A stretch of 64,000 bases of DNA, taken from NCBI GenBank assembly GCA_949358305.1, contig OX442314.1, forward strand, positions 25,537,060 to 25,601,059, given 5' to 3'. This stretch comes from Strigamia acuminata. Lineage: Eukaryota; Arthropoda; Chilopoda; Geophilomorpha; Linotaeniidae. Within the stretch, counting starts at the first letter, position 1. Every line of letters begins with the position of its first letter. A program made the translations under genes and the position numbers. The notes under the pieces were generated by a model. The model ran no database searches. It was given only the letters and a program-made list of their open reading frames with translations, and was not told the DNA's origin. Shown here piece by piece: positions 42,141-56,900 of the stretch.

Positions 42141-42382
42141 AATTGCACCTATACTCAAAACCACTCCAACGTTGATCTATTTCACTGGTGTAGTGGCACA
42201 AAAAAGTAGTCCAAAACACCAGAATTGTAATCGAACTCCAGACATTGTGCTCGATTACCAACATTGTCAAAGGTGATGCTTTGACACAGAACTACTTTTC
42301 CACGTAGTAGAACACAGTACAAATTTAGGCGTAAACAGGCTAAATAGATCAACGTTGGAGTGGTTTTGAGTATAGTGCAATT
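42141..42382. mobile_element. MITE with TIR CTATACTCAAAACCACTCC
   Basis: About 240 bp with inverted ends sharing tatactcaaaaccactccaa and following bases, plus flanking attgcac in mirror orientation. The interior, read on the minus strand, holds a tRNA B-box-like ggagttcgattac, a weak hint of tRNA origin. Confidence 0.6.
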
Positions 42383-44219
42383 TTAAGTGACCAAAATGAC
42401 TGAATTCAATATCTAAATTGAACAAAACAACTGAATACAATTTCTAAATTGATCAAGAACGCTAAAATAAATAGAATTATAGTCATGATGAAATTGTCAT
42501 CACTTCCAACTTCTACAAAAGAAGTCACCAGAATTGTTTTGAGTTCATATTTACAGTTATCTTTCACTATCTGCTATTCGCAGTTTGTTCGTTAAACAAT
42601 TTAGTTTACAATGGCCCACAAAATAACAGACTTCATCTGTGCTGGTCCCAGTGTGACTATAATCTTAGCAAGTGCACAATATCAGCAAGAGACTTATTTG
42701 TAACTTTATATCTCTTTGAAAAAGAAGATTAAGACAAGTCTAGACTTCCTTTCATTGCGTACAAAGAGAAGATTAAGACCAGACGTCAAAAGTTCCATTT
42801 CCGCTCCTCATATACAATCGACCCAGTTTTCTTTCCTGCAATACTTACATGTATTACTCAGCATTGAAAAGTTCAATACCTTAAACTTTATTGCAGAGAC
42901 ACATTACAAATAAATGTTCCGTTACTTGACGGCACAATTTGCTAATTCCAATTGCCTTTATTTAAAAATGTCTTCGCTTAAATCCACTTTTCTTTTTATT
43001 AAAAGTTACATTCTCCAGAAAATTGTAAGTGTAAAGCTCCATTAACCAGAAAATTTCGATATCCGACATTACCGGAGAAAAAAGATTTTTTTGTAAAACG
43101 TATAAACTCATATAATTTCATTATTTTCCCGGTCTATCTTTTAATACTGTTATTAGGGCTAGAAGAGAGACCAGGTCTAGATTGATGTCATTGAATCTCA
43201 ATGGATTTTTACGCCACCTGGTAGATAAACTTAAAACAGCTAAACTGAAGGAAAGTTTTTTTTGTCCACGACTGTGCAGTTCTGGTTGGATAGCATCGTG
43301 GCAGCCCGCAATTTTGTTCCCTCTTGCTGGCATCTATAAGACGTAATGTTGCGTGTAATCGGTGTGCAATCTGATTCTTAGTTTACCAGTTACGTGGCCT
43401 AAGATAGTGCTGCAATAACAATGGACCGCAAAAACAGATTTTCTTAGTCGCTTGTGTTAACGAGGCTAGAGCCAAAGAATCATTACGTGATCTTTGCAGG
43501 ATAAGTCCACCCCAACTCCCCAATTCAATGTTCTGAGTCCAAAACCCCATTTTAGCTACACAAAAATACTAAAAAAAAATACATACGTGTAATATATATA
43601 GCCAATTGTGTTTTAACCGGTATTGTATGAGATGATGAGATGAAATGAAGTTTTTAAAGTTTATAATAAATCAATCAATGGCAACAACATTAGTAAGTTA
43701 AAAACCAATTTTCTTCTGACAAATGACGTCAATGGTCAAAATTTAAGATTTCATCAAACATCTATGACAACATATCTCCACATTGAAAACTCCTGAATTG
43801 AATACAAAATTTATTGATTTTCAAAACGTTAATCATAAAAAAATAGCATAAAGTAAACCCAATTTAAAATCATATTTGTTCGTGAAATGCAGCGAAGCCA
43901 CCTCACCCCATGTCGAACAATATCCGCATTTCCTGGTCATTTCCCTAAGTCATCAATCTCCCCGAATATATATTCACACAAGTAATTTTCCAATCTAGCC
44001 AACAAAACAAATTCCCCCCTTCTCCGTGCGACCAAACCAATCTAAACCGCCATACGGCTCGAGAGCACTCATGTCAGCTGTTGCTTTTTATCGACCTAAG
44101 CTAAAGGTAGCGGAAGGAGTTGGGAGATTTCACTGCACCTACACGCTGCACTCCGATTGGCTATGACGCAACGGTTGTGTGGGCTGATTTCGCTCACCGA
44201 TCTTGCTTAAACGCATCGG
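42383..44219. other. Non-coding stretch upstream of gene D
   Basis: No recognised gene or complete repeat. The short ORFs at 42716-42913 and 43121-43333 have no recognisable domains. Confidence 0.45.
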
Positions 44220-44300
44220 AAAAGGCAGCACTCGTTTCACAAGGAATTTAGCCAAAGAGAGACACTCCATTCCCAGTAGTCCATCACTAAACGAACACAG
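44220..44300 (+). promoter_or_regulatory. Putative 5' non-coding exon of gene D
   Basis: A less AT-rich stretch ends in gagagacactcc ... acacag|gtaaca, resembling gene B's 5' exon (cagagacactcactgaactc ... acag|gtaac). The next strong acceptor in an upstream-of-ATG position is at 47908. A 3.6-kb 5' UTR intron is inferred. No clear TATA box. Confidence 0.4.
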
Positions 44301-47300
44301 GTAACAAAAATTTTTTTTTTTCCATTTTAATTTTCAAAAAAATGTAAAATTCCACATTGGTAAATCCACATTCATCAAGCCGATCATTTTAAACCGCATT
44401 TGTGTTATTTTACATTCGTTCACCACGGTAGAGATGTACCATATTGAGTGATGACTCTCTCATAATCACATGGCCATGTAAACACAGGCTAAAAATGCAT
44501 AATTAAATATAAGCCTTAGAGTATGTTCCAACCCTTAATTAATTAACTTGATGAAAATGAAACATTTTATCGCCCACTAAAAATTTGTTACTTTTAGTCT
44601 TAATAGTCCACTTAAGATATTAGTCCACATTAAAAAAAAAATATTTATGTCTTAAATTTTTAAATTTTTAATATTTATTTTTAAATGTTTAACTTTGGAG
44701 GCAAATACAGAAGGAAAATAAAATTTAAAGGTGGGTAAAGGTCAATATTGTTTTACCTCATTTTTTTCTATTGACTTTTAAAGCATTAAGTGTTGCGATC
44801 AAAATTTGATTAATTGTATTGTGTAGTGGTAAATTTGATTAATAGCCATTAGCATAACTCAACATTTCTTTTATTTTTAAATAATGATGATTGAAAACAT
44901 TAAAACACGTTTCAAGTTGTAGTTTTAATTAATTTAGTTTTTTATTTGGGCGATTTGAAACATCATTGAAGTGGTATTTAAAAAAGAGAGGAAAATCGCT
45001 AACATATGGTGTGTGTATTGGCCGAATGGCTATTCGTGGTTCACACTGAAAATGTCTCGTTTTCGGTTACGATACGGTATGGAAGAAATGTGCTGTAGTT
45101 AAATAAAAGCCCATTTCTATTTTTTTTATGTTTTGTCTTTTATTTTCTTTTATTTTTTGGTTTTGCTTCGCACATCGAATTTCTTTTTGCTGCTTTTTTA
45201 TTGCGTGTTCACATTGAAATGACGGTGAAAGTACTTAAGATGAAATAGGGGAAAAATGTAAAAATTTTGTTGGTTTACTGCGCGTGTCGTAAGTGTTTTA
45301 CCGTGTTTTATGTTGCAACGCAAAACGTTTTATCGTCGCTATTAAAATTGCATCAATTTTTTATTTAGTCGTAGAAAATTAAAAACTATAATTTTTAAAA
45401 TTCTGTTTGTTGTTAAAATTTAAATATTTATACCCCCGCGAGTAAAGTAATTTCTAATCACTGGTTTCTTAAAAAATGAATGAAAGTAGTTGATGAATTA
45501 CTGCAGATGTAGTCAAATACAAAACAATGCTTAAAGTTTGCTTAAATGAATATAAACAAGTGAAATAATTAAAATAAATACTTATTTTGAATGCTCCTAA
45601 ATGAAATATTATTATTACTAATGCGCGCGCAACTGGCAAGTGAGATATGAATGATTGTTCAAAGTTCAACTGAGCAAAATAATTGACACAACCCCTTGCT
45701 TTTAAATATATGCAAAATAAATGGGCTAACCGAAGTAAAATATGACGTAATAAACGTTATATCCCTAAGTAAAAATGGCTTTACCAACGTAAAACATTTA
45801 AGCAAATTTTTCGTAATCCCTAATGATTTCATATCACTCCAAGCTTCACTGCAAGTGTTAGCTTCACTGCAAGTTTTAGCTTCACTGCAGTGAAGCATCG
45901 CCTTACCAAATGTCAAATATCTAAAGAATAAAAAAATTACTGAAATTTATTAAAAATTCAATCAAAAATGTATTATTTCGTGTTGCCATCAACAACTTAA
46001 ATCTCAATATATTTTTCAAAATTTTAATTTTGATACAACTCACAGTCACTTAATGATTCATTAACTTTAAATTAGAACTAATCCTAAACTACTTCCCACA
46101 TTGCATCAACTTCCATTGATTGTTTCCTCATTCCAAATTTACAATAAACGTTTATTACAAATAATTTCCATAATCACGCTACTTAATATTCACATTCTTA
46201 CATGAAAACGAAAGGCAAAATAACGAAGCAATATAAAAATAAATAGCCCCAATGTGCAATAGTTTATGATGATTACTGACATGAAGTAGAGGCTTCCGAT
46301 TAACTCTGAAGAGGATTGAATAAAAACGACAGCAAAGCCTAGAAACGAGGCTAAATAGCCAGAAAATAAACATTTCGCTGTTTTGCGATTGCTAAGTTAC
46401 GCTACACTAATCATCCGCCTAAATCCGATTAAAAAACGCATGTTAACTGTTGTGATCAAACGATCCTCTATTCTAGAATAACAGTAACCAAGATGCAAGT
46501 CACCGTTGTTAACGACTGATGAAAAATAACGTTAGTACAATCGATTAAATAAAGACATGAAAAACATATATCATAGTTTTGGCTCCCAACATTATCAGAG
46601 TCGAGCATTACTGGGAACAAACAACCAATCCCTGATCATGTCATTTCAGGAATTCAAAATGTTCTGCTTAAATAACTTCGAGAGATTTAAAAAGGAAGTA
46701 AAAAAGAATTAGAAAAATAGTTGTAGAATGGCACACAATTCACTTTCCAATTACATTCCAATACATTTCTGAAATTCTTCAATCGAAGAAACTATTTCAA
46801 CCATGGAAACAGCAACTTTCCAACTATTATTGAAAAGAAAATTCATGCGAAAATATGTATGAAAGCTTACAATGATAAATTTTCTTTATTTGGTAATAAA
46901 ATATTTATTCCATTTGTTTTTAGAAAATTTTAATTAAATTAATTTTAATTTTTTAACAAATATAAAATAACAAACATTAACATTACTGCTAAAAATAAAT
47001 AAAAAATAAAAGTAAAAATTTTCACAGACAACAGGATTTGAACCTGTGGGAAAAGATTCCTAGTCCATTGCCTTAACCACTGGGCCACCACTACAAACTA
47101 TTCTTGTCTTCATGCAGGCAGTCATGTTGGTGAACAAAGTTGTGATGTCATATGTCATGTGATATCAAATTACTTGGGTTCCAGAGGCTAATCACCAAGT
47201 GTAGTGCTACACTTGACCTTTTTACTCAAAAAAGTGAAAGAATGATGCTTCTAAACACAGTAAAGAATTCTGTGTGTTGTGACTGTTGTAACAATGTGAA

Positions 47301-47908
47301 AGAGCGTTGCATTTAAATAATGAATGTATTAACTGTTTAGATAATAACAATACTTTATTAAAAAATTAAACAATTGTGAGAGACACACTCCTGCGGTCTT
47401 CCTTGTAAGCCTGTAAAATCTTTGCGTTTCAACGATAAAGTGGCAGACCCACAACCTCTCGCTCGAAGACCAGCACTGGTCTAATGAATTAAGTCATCTT
47501 GACAATAAATGTTGTTAATTAGGTATTGTAAATCTGGTTACCATAGAATGGGATTACTTTGGACACGCACTACAATATCAGGCCAGGGTATTCCTTATAG
47601 TGCTCAAGAAAACCTTTTGCCATGCTTGACCAAAGATGCCTCGCTGTCAAAAGTAACCCCATTCTATGGTACAAAGTTATCACACAATCGACTTTTTGTA
47701 CTTGAGATTCGTCTCACATAAAAGAGTAAACATGAAACTTTGTTTTATTGGATTAGGCTGTCTTTCCTTCATTGTTGTGTGTGTGTGTGAGTAACCATTG
47801 GGTGAATGAGACCATGTTGATAAAAAATAAGAAATTTGAAATTTGAAATTTGCATTACACATTGCGTTTATATAACATTGTTTTTTTTTTGTTTTCTTTT
47901 TCTCACAG
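44301..47908 (+). other. Inferred 5' UTR intron of gene D
   Basis: AT-rich. It contains the tRNA-derived repeat at 46930-47406 and no coding sequence that I recognise. It ends in a long T-rich tract and ctcacag at 47908. Confidence 0.4.
46930..47406 (-). repeat. Single copy of the tRNA-derived repeat
   Basis: Matches one arm of the 30294-31282 palindrome with more differences and small gaps. B-box complement at 47034-47044. Older than the palindrome arms, which resemble each other more closely. Confidence 0.75.
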
Positions 47909-47922
47909 GCCTAATAAAAAAC

Positions 47923-50900
47923 ATGGGCAAGTGTTCTATTCTTCTGACCATCCTTGCTTTCCTACTGCTCGCACAAATTTTAGTGGCAACACCATTCTCG
48001 GAGCAAGGTAAATAAACTTTCCTTCTTTGTGCACGTGTCTCTACATTAATACTAAGACGATTAAGTACACGAGACCCTGTTTGCTACTCGCCGAAAGCAT
48101 TATAATTGAATTGCTACAATCACACAATAAAAAAATAAGATATACGCCTACTTCTCGATGCATTCAAATTGGTTAAGACAGGGATTCCCAAACTTTTTAG
48201 CATCGTGACCCATTTTTAAGCAAGGCGATCTTCCGCGTCCCACTTCATGTATCGGTGCATTACATTTTTCAAAAATGAACTACTAAAAAAAAAAAAAGAA
48301 ATTTTTATATAATTTTGCATAAAATTGTATACCAATTTTACACATAATTTTATATAATTTTGCATAAAATTTTACACTGACCCCCCGGCGTTTAAAAAAC
48401 CTATCAGAACCCAGCGCCAATTTGAAGTTTTACGGTAAGTCACTTATTTCACTTACCGGTATTTTCACTCAGTTTTATCCGTTTAAGCAAACTGCAAGTA
48501 TTTGCTTAACCAATTTGAACGCACTGTCAATAATAGGTGATAAAGATGATAGCGCGGATTGACATACGGGCAACCCCGAAGGGCTGACTGCCAAATACTG
48601 TAGGCCATTTTTTTTTTTTACTAAAATGGATCATTCTTTAAATAAAATGGGCATTTTCCTGGCAACCCAACCATGGTCTACAAGTAACGTTAGTTCAGAG
48701 TTATAGTCCCAGAAAACATAATTTTCCCAGTATTAGTTATGGTGCAAGCTTCACTCCCATTCCTTAACGTCTTTTCAACGAGATCTCTCAATATTAAAGT
48801 TCAATAACTGAATTTTGTTTGTGAATTACGCGATCCACCGAGACCCATCAAAATCCTCTTACGACCAAATAGCCTTTGGATTCTGTGGAGCCTTATATCT
48901 TAATCTGATGGCAAAAACATGAGCAAGATTTGCAGCATTTCCCGAAGACTGGATTGTAGTTTTTGATCAATCCATATCCTTAAGCTGCTACCATCTTCAT
49001 CCGAAAATAAGACCACTGTGTTGTATTCAAATACAACACCATGGTGTTATATTCAGCCAAAATCATGTAAGTTCGCCAAAAAAGTAAAATTGTTATTTAC
49101 TCTATTAATTTGTATTCATTATGCTGATTAAAAAATCACTGTATAAATTAACAAAAACAACGATACACTGATATGTTTTAAATATTTTTATACAAATCTG
49201 AATATAACACCATGGTGTTGTATTTGAAAACAATAAAAAATCTGAATATAACATCATGGTGTTATAGCTGAATTGGTGTTATATTCGAATTTTTCAACAC
49301 TGTTTCACAAATTGCAGTTTTCAAAGAAACTCGAATACAACACCATGGTGTTATTTTAGCGTGAAGACGGTAGTCCTTCAGATATTTGATCCAAGACCTT
49401 GGGTAATCCAATACGAACTAGACTTCATCACTATGTGTAAAAAAAAAAAACATTTCTGAGAAATAAAGTTACAACTAGAAAATAGACAGCCCTTGGTGTA
49501 ACATTTAATAATACAACCCTTCATAATTACATTAATTTTGATGTTGCACTGATGAGTGAGTGACCATATTTAAAGTTTAATTTTAATTGGTCCCAAATAC
49601 ATGACACGTGAAATAACAATTGTTAAAACACAGTTGGTTTCATATATACCGGTTGATAAACTTAATTTTTAAAGACGAGTTATCCACCATTCAAATGACC
49701 CTTAACCTTTAAAACCAACAATTTAAATTATACGTCTAAATTCCCCTTTTAAATTCAGAAACAACAATAAAACAAACACTAAAATATTCTCCCACGTCAT
49801 TAACACAACGAAGATATTTTTTCTTTTTTATGCATATGTAAATTTACATTATCTCTTTGTTGTTGTGTTATTGTTTCAAAGAAAAATGAAATTTAATATC
49901 AGCTAAAGCTCCTCATTAAAACAAACTCATCAATTCAACTAAATGACTTAAATTTGTGCGATAAATATTTTGAATAAAATGATAAAAGAAAGAGTAAACC
50001 ACATGCAGAAATCACAAAAGTATGCTAAACATAGCTTACTTCACTGGCGTTAATAAATACTTTTTAACCACTAGATGTATTTTGAAGTTTTTGTTAGTAG
50101 GTGCATTCAATAACTCATAAACGGTCGTTTAAACTCGTTTAAACAAACCTTTTACACGATATGCTCGTTTAAACTCGTTTAAACAAACCTTTTACACGAT
50201 ATGCTCGTATAAATGGGTTTAAACAAGCTGAAAATAAACGACCTAAATAGGTCGAGAAAACTCAGGCAAATGGGGTATTGTTGGCAGCCATCTTAGATTT
50301 CCCTTAGATCAGTCGCAACCATCTCGATCGTAAATACAATTTTGAAGCAGTTATTGTTTTATTTAGAGTAAACGACAATAATGATCAACACTATGGTTAT
50401 TATTTGTGCTGGAAACAATAGGAAAAGGCGAGGGAAGCAAAATATGTGACTTGCAGCAGGAATATGACCTAGAACTTGATTAGAAATCCCAGATCAAGTT
50501 TGGCAGTTAAACAATCGTTTATTTCCCAAATAAACGATTGCATTCAGAAACAAAACATTTTGTCTAAAAATTCGTGCGAGATAAAAATTTAGACGAGAAG
50601 TTATTGAATGAGCCTACCGGTAGTGTTTTTTAGTGTTTATACAACCTACCAAACTATAAATATATGCAAGATTATTTATTTTTGTGTCTGTTTATAGTTT
50701 TGAAACCTTTGTTTTTGTCTCCCACTCGAAAGCACTACCATACTATATTCTCATTAGGCGCCTGTGAGGCGCTATGACAAACAAACGATGCATATTCGAA
50801 CCACATGACTGTCATGCCAGCCTAAATAAAAATTGTTTTTAATAAAATATTTAAATTTTTAATTTATTTCTACTTATTATACAAATGCAACAATTCAAAA

Positions 50901-53900
50901 TGAGCCAGCCTATACCTTTAAAACAACAATATTAATATTTTTGAAGCATCGCAACAACAAAAGAGCAATTTTCTTTATTTTAACAAAACAACTCAAATGC
51001 GTGAAATTTTTAATTAATTTTCAGGAATATCCAAATTCCATCTTTTTTATTGTTGCAATTGCATGACCTGCTGTTTACACATGCGCACGAGTTTCCTTGT
51101 TACAACTGCAAATTAGAAGTAAGCTTTCTATCTGTCCCAAGTGTATCTTGACTTTTCTAACCCTGGGTTAAAGCTTAAAGTGCCATAACCATATAACATT
51201 TATTTTTTCTTGTGTTTATTACTCCAACATTTTTAATAAAAATAGAATAAATTATCTTCTTTACTAACCTAGTTAAGCATGCTAAGTTTATTGAATTTCA
51301 TAAGTGAAATTCTAAATCTTGCTAATTAAATAATAAAAAAAAACTAAAGTTATATTAATTAGACCAATAAATGCTGTAAAGCAGTCGTTGACTGGTTGCT
51401 TAGCATTACTGAATACAGGCGCACCTTTTTATCATGTCACAATGCAGTATAAGATGCGCCAAGTTGGAGCTGCTCTTTTTTAAACCAATAACAACAAAAA
51501 ATAAGAAATATGAAACAATAAATAAAGAAAACGCTAAGATGTTTTTATAGCAACGGGGACCACGATCGCACCTGATTACTTTACGGTTGCTATGTAACAA
51601 AATTTGTGGAAAATACCCAACCAAAACCAAAACAACAATGTACGAAGTGCGGCAGAAAAACTGGTAATCGTTATATCGATAATTCGTTATATCGCAGTTC
51701 GTTATGTATCACCATAATTCCAGTTTCTATATTCGAAATCGTTAAGGTTAAGGTCAATAGACCTTTGGAAAAATCAGGTCAGATGATATAATCATGTGAT
51801 CGTAACAGTGGTTGCTCACTTTCTGTGACAAAAACTATTGCAAAATAACATTATAACAATGTTAATTTGTAGTTTTCTTATTGTGGGCGAAGCCAAACTG
51901 CATCATAATTTTCCAATGGTCTATTGTAAAGTTGTTGGATAAATAAACAATAAAAACGTGATAGCATTATTTAAAATTAATCTAAAATTGTATTCTATTC
52001 TTTATTCTGTTTCACTCTGTAGATCCTTCAACTTCAAACATTAAGATCATAATATTTAAAAGCTCTTGAATAATAAACGTATTAAAAATTAAATTTAGGG
52101 TTTGGAATTATAATTTGTGGTTTCATTTCTAATTTAGAAGATTTAATTAAAGGTTGAAAACTGAAATCCTGAAAAGAGTTGACATTAAATTAAGCAGTGC
52201 TTAATTTTTCAATTAATCTAAAACTTCCAAAAATAAAAAAAAGATAAATACCTCAGTTTTATTATTCATTATAAAATGACATCAACTTTAAACATCTCAT
52301 TAACATATTTAGCAATTTTTGTATTTAAAAGAAAAATACCGTAAAACTCCGATTATCCAAACTAATTGGAAGACATAGGTGTTGATAAAGAAAATTTATT
52401 AGCACAACCGGACATTATGTTTATGTACAGTCGTGTTAAAAAAAACTGGACCTTGACTCTAGGCTGGCAATTGAAATTGTGAGTAATTTTGTGTTTGGCC
52501 ACTAGGTTAAACACCAGACATCAACAGGTGATAACACTTGTCTGCTATACAAGTATTAAAATAAAAATCGTTCGGATAATCAGCATTCTACTGTAACAAG
52601 AAACTATTTTTTTTTATACTTTAAACGGATCCAACACTTCCATGACAGAACTCCATGACAGCAATGCCATCATTCCTAATCCATTTTATACCCATGCTGT
52701 CAATCACGTGTCATCCATATCTCAGTCAATCAAATCGCTTGAAACAAACCCAGGACTTATACTTTAAAAGATATATCATATTTAGAGAAGTAATGCTTCC
52801 CTGCAAGTACTAAGAACTTAAAACAAGAAATCATTGCTGGGCTTAGTTACCACCAGCGTCTATGAAAAGATTGACGGGGTTTCGGAAGGGGCCGGGACCA
52901 GTACATATAAAATTCATAAATTCAATTCAATTTTGTTTTATTACCGTCAAACACGACACTGTAGGCAAGAGCCTGAAGAAGAGTCTTTACATAAAATCAA
53001 TACAACCAAATGCACCAAGCATACATTTTTGCCATCCTCTAATGGATGACTTGAATATTTCTACCGTATATTGTCGACTTTAGCATTTTTTTTCTAATTC
53101 GAAAACTTTTAGACATTGGAGGGTTCTTGAGCTGTGTACAAGACTCCCTGCTAGCTTCACTAAACTCGGCCTAGTCGCCACTACTGATAGGAATTTTAAA
53201 ATTTAGGGATTTTTGAATAAAAAATGACAGAATTTTGTTGTACGAGTACTCTGTAAACATATTTTCTTAATTACAAAAACATAATTCCCAAACTTCGCAT
53301 ATTCCCATACGGTGCAAAAATACGAGGGCGCATACTTACCGCGACATTATTTAACGCGACACCAATGTACCACGACAAGCCATCCGAAAAAATGGTACCT
53401 ACGACTCCCTTGTTAGGGAAAATAAAAAGAATAACACAAAATACACGTATTCGCAGTTTCCCGAGTCGCGGTATATTGATGTTGCGGTGATAATGTCGCG
53501 CTAGACGACACGCCCCGCAAGTTATTTGTTTGCAAATGTTAACACATTTTGTAAAATGTAAAATGAAATGCATTCCCAATATAATTAGTTTACTCCCCTA
53601 GTCTGTTGATTCTATCAACTCCAATTATAATAGACAACCAAATAAAACCCCTTTGAAAGTCCGATGGTCTTTAGTTTTGGCCGATTAGTTTGGATTGCAA
53701 GAAAAGCATGTGTACACGGTGGATTACATTTTGAACAGTGATTGTTTATTAAACAGGAAATGCTACTTTACTATTTCGCCCCCCTTTATACATCGAAAAT
53801 AGAACAACCCGTTTACATTATGGGTCACTGAAGTGACCCTCTGGTGGCCAAACATGGCACCACCTCCAATTCCCCCCAATTGGCATGTCCTTTTAAAACA

Positions 53901-56900
53901 CCAGTTTTTACATAGTCACATGACTTGGTTTGTCGCATGCCAAACCAAGTGGATTAAGAAATACTAAAATACAAATAATATTCTTAAGTGGTGAAAGAAT
54001 ATTATTTTGGAAATAAATCGAGATCGTGTGTCAAATATAAATGCATTTTATTTTTAATTGCATTATATAATGTACTAACTTAATTATGCGAAAAGCTACA
54101 CGCTTAGAAATGCATAAGTGAAAAACAATGTATTGTAAAATATTTAAAAAAATACTTTACAAAATGTATGCAAATAATTTGCTGTGTGACAATTCTCCCT
54201 TACTAAAACAGCCTTCAGTCTCCTAATGATTTTTTCTTTCTCATTCCATGGTTGTCATGGAAATTCATTAAACGCATAATTGGTAATCAACAAAAAAGTC
54301 CCAGGTAATCTCTCGGGTCTTCGGCACGTTTAACTGTCAGTTTCCTTTAATGAAAGTTAAGACAAACAGTGCTAATGCAAATTCTATGTTGACAAAAGTC
54401 AACATCAATGTATTTAGAACTTGGATTTATTTATGAACACGTTCATTTACAACCTACACTCCCACCTGTAGCAAATGAAGACAATCGATCGACACAACGC
54501 AGAAAAAATGAAACTAACACCATTAAATCCTCGAATTACAGGTGAAATTGATGAGCACAATTTTTTTTAAAGACAACAGCAGTAACTTTATCCTAACTGC
54601 AGCACAGTTCTTAAACCAATCATGTACAGCCCACTAAACAGCGTACCATAAAGATAAAAAAAATCATAAAATATGTTACATAAAAATAAGAAACTGGATT
54701 CTGATAAAGTGCACATTATATGAAACTCAAGAAATTTAAGACCCAATATGGGCAAACAGCCAAAACTCGAGTTTGAGTTGCTCCAATTTACACATAATTT
54801 CTTAACTCCTGAAATTTTAAATCGTTTGCTTACTCGTTCGGAATTATTTAACAATACACTCACAACAACAACATTGGTTGGAAGTGTACAAATTGAATTA
54901 GTATGAAAACTTGGTTGCACGACGTTTGATTACTAAGTTCAAGTAGGTTATTCAGGGTGAAACGTAATCAAAACCTAATTACAGTGCATAGCAGTGAAGC
55001 TTCCAAAGAAAGTAGTCATTATTAGAAATGTTTAACGACATTTTGTAAGGTCACAGTGTGCTGCAAAACATGTGAAAGTTGTCAAGGCAGACAGCATGTG
55101 ATTCAATATCACCTTTAACTAGTTCTGCAAAGTGATAAGAGACTACAACAAGCCATGCCACTCACAATATTACTTTCTTGGCTATAGAAAATGTTGGATA
55201 ACCTTTCATACAAGCTCTAGAAATGTGTTGATGGAGATAAACCCTTTTCCCATAAGTCACAAAGTATGGAACAACTTACAGACTACGAACAGATAAACTC
55301 AACTTCTTGGTAATAATTAAGCGCTAGCAAGAGATAATGACTACAAATGAATTCTAGAATAAACAACACGAAGAAAGATTACGGCATTAGCATTATCTAA
55401 GCTATCAGTTACCATGTTTACATGTTCACGGCTTTGCAGAAAAGTGATAAACTAAACTTTACTTTTCTGGAACCAATTCTCACAGCCACAACAAAACTAC
55501 ACCCACAACTCCCACAACCTCATCTAAATAAACAAAGCAAATAATCCTTCATCTCACTCCAGATGTAGTTCTAAGTTGCGACACAGTAGTAACTGTAGGA
55601 ACAATTTTTGTTTAATTGATCATATTCATCTAAGAGGATACTGTTGCAGTTGCAACTTCGAATTGTATTTGGAAATAATTAAAGTTACGTTGGAAACTGG
55701 ATGTGACTGGATTTAAACTGATTTGACCGGATTGAAAAAAGAAGCACGCGAACGCAATGGATTTACATTGAACACTAAAATTTTATTTTAACAGGATATG
55801 CTAATTTACCATTTCGCCCCCCTTTAAACATCGAAATAGAACAACCCGTTTACATAGTGGGTCACCGAAGTGACCCTCTGGTGGCCAAACATGTCGCCAC
55901 CTCCAATTCATAACTTTTAAACAACAGTTTTTACAGATACCACCACCAACACCAAAGTTTAGACCAGAATCAACAATAGAATCAACTATAGAAAATAATT
56001 CCAGGAATAAACAGTGCCGCAATAGAAAGCAATTCCCATCAAGCGATGGCACCAAAAACACAACAAACAATCCCTAACCCACATTGCACCACAGTTACTA
56101 CTGTGCCCATTCTGAATTTCTTAAACCAGTCTAAATTTAAAGTTTTACATGTTAAATTAAATTTTTAAATGTAATTTTTTTCAGTTTTAATTAACCATGC
56201 TTGCAGCAAAGGTGACTGCTAGTTATATTTTATTCCCATACAACTCAGCTGCTACAATATGAGCCGTTCCGTCGAGTAGTGTACAAAATAAATTTACAAT
56301 TCTTCTTAATAACAACCTAATCAAAAACAGAAAAATTTACATACAAAACCCAGCTTAAGAAAACGAAATCAACAATAATACCAAGGGTTAAGAACAAAAA
56401 CAACAATAACACCCTAAAAGACAAGAACAAAAACAACAATAACACCCCAAAGAACAAGAACAAAAACAACAAACATGGAGCCAGGACCAGAAGCAAAAAA
56501 TAATACTGGGTGCATTCAAAAACTCTAAAACGTATGCAAAACTCGTTTCGTGTTTGAACGTGACGTCATTCCTATTGAATAACATTACTGAACATCTGAT
56601 ATTGAAAATAGCATCGCGTTTCCCCCAAAAAAAAAATGTTGATTTTAACTGTTTTCGAGGGTGACACCATCGATATCCGCCCCGGGTGTCACCCATGCTA
56701 GCTACGCCACTGCTTGCAGATGACCTACAACTTGATCTGGAATCCAAAATCAAGTTTGGCAGTGAAACAATTGTTTATTTCCCAAATAAACGATTGCATT
56801 CAAAAACAAAACATTCCGTCTAAAAATTTGTGAGACGAAAATTTAGACAAGAAGTTATTGAATGCGCCTTGTGTATACGGTTCATATAAACTGAGTAAAT

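Noticed and set aside
48179-48900. Complete hAT element starting cagggattcccaaac
   Set aside because: A hAT-like left end is visible but I found no matching right end or 8-bp duplication.
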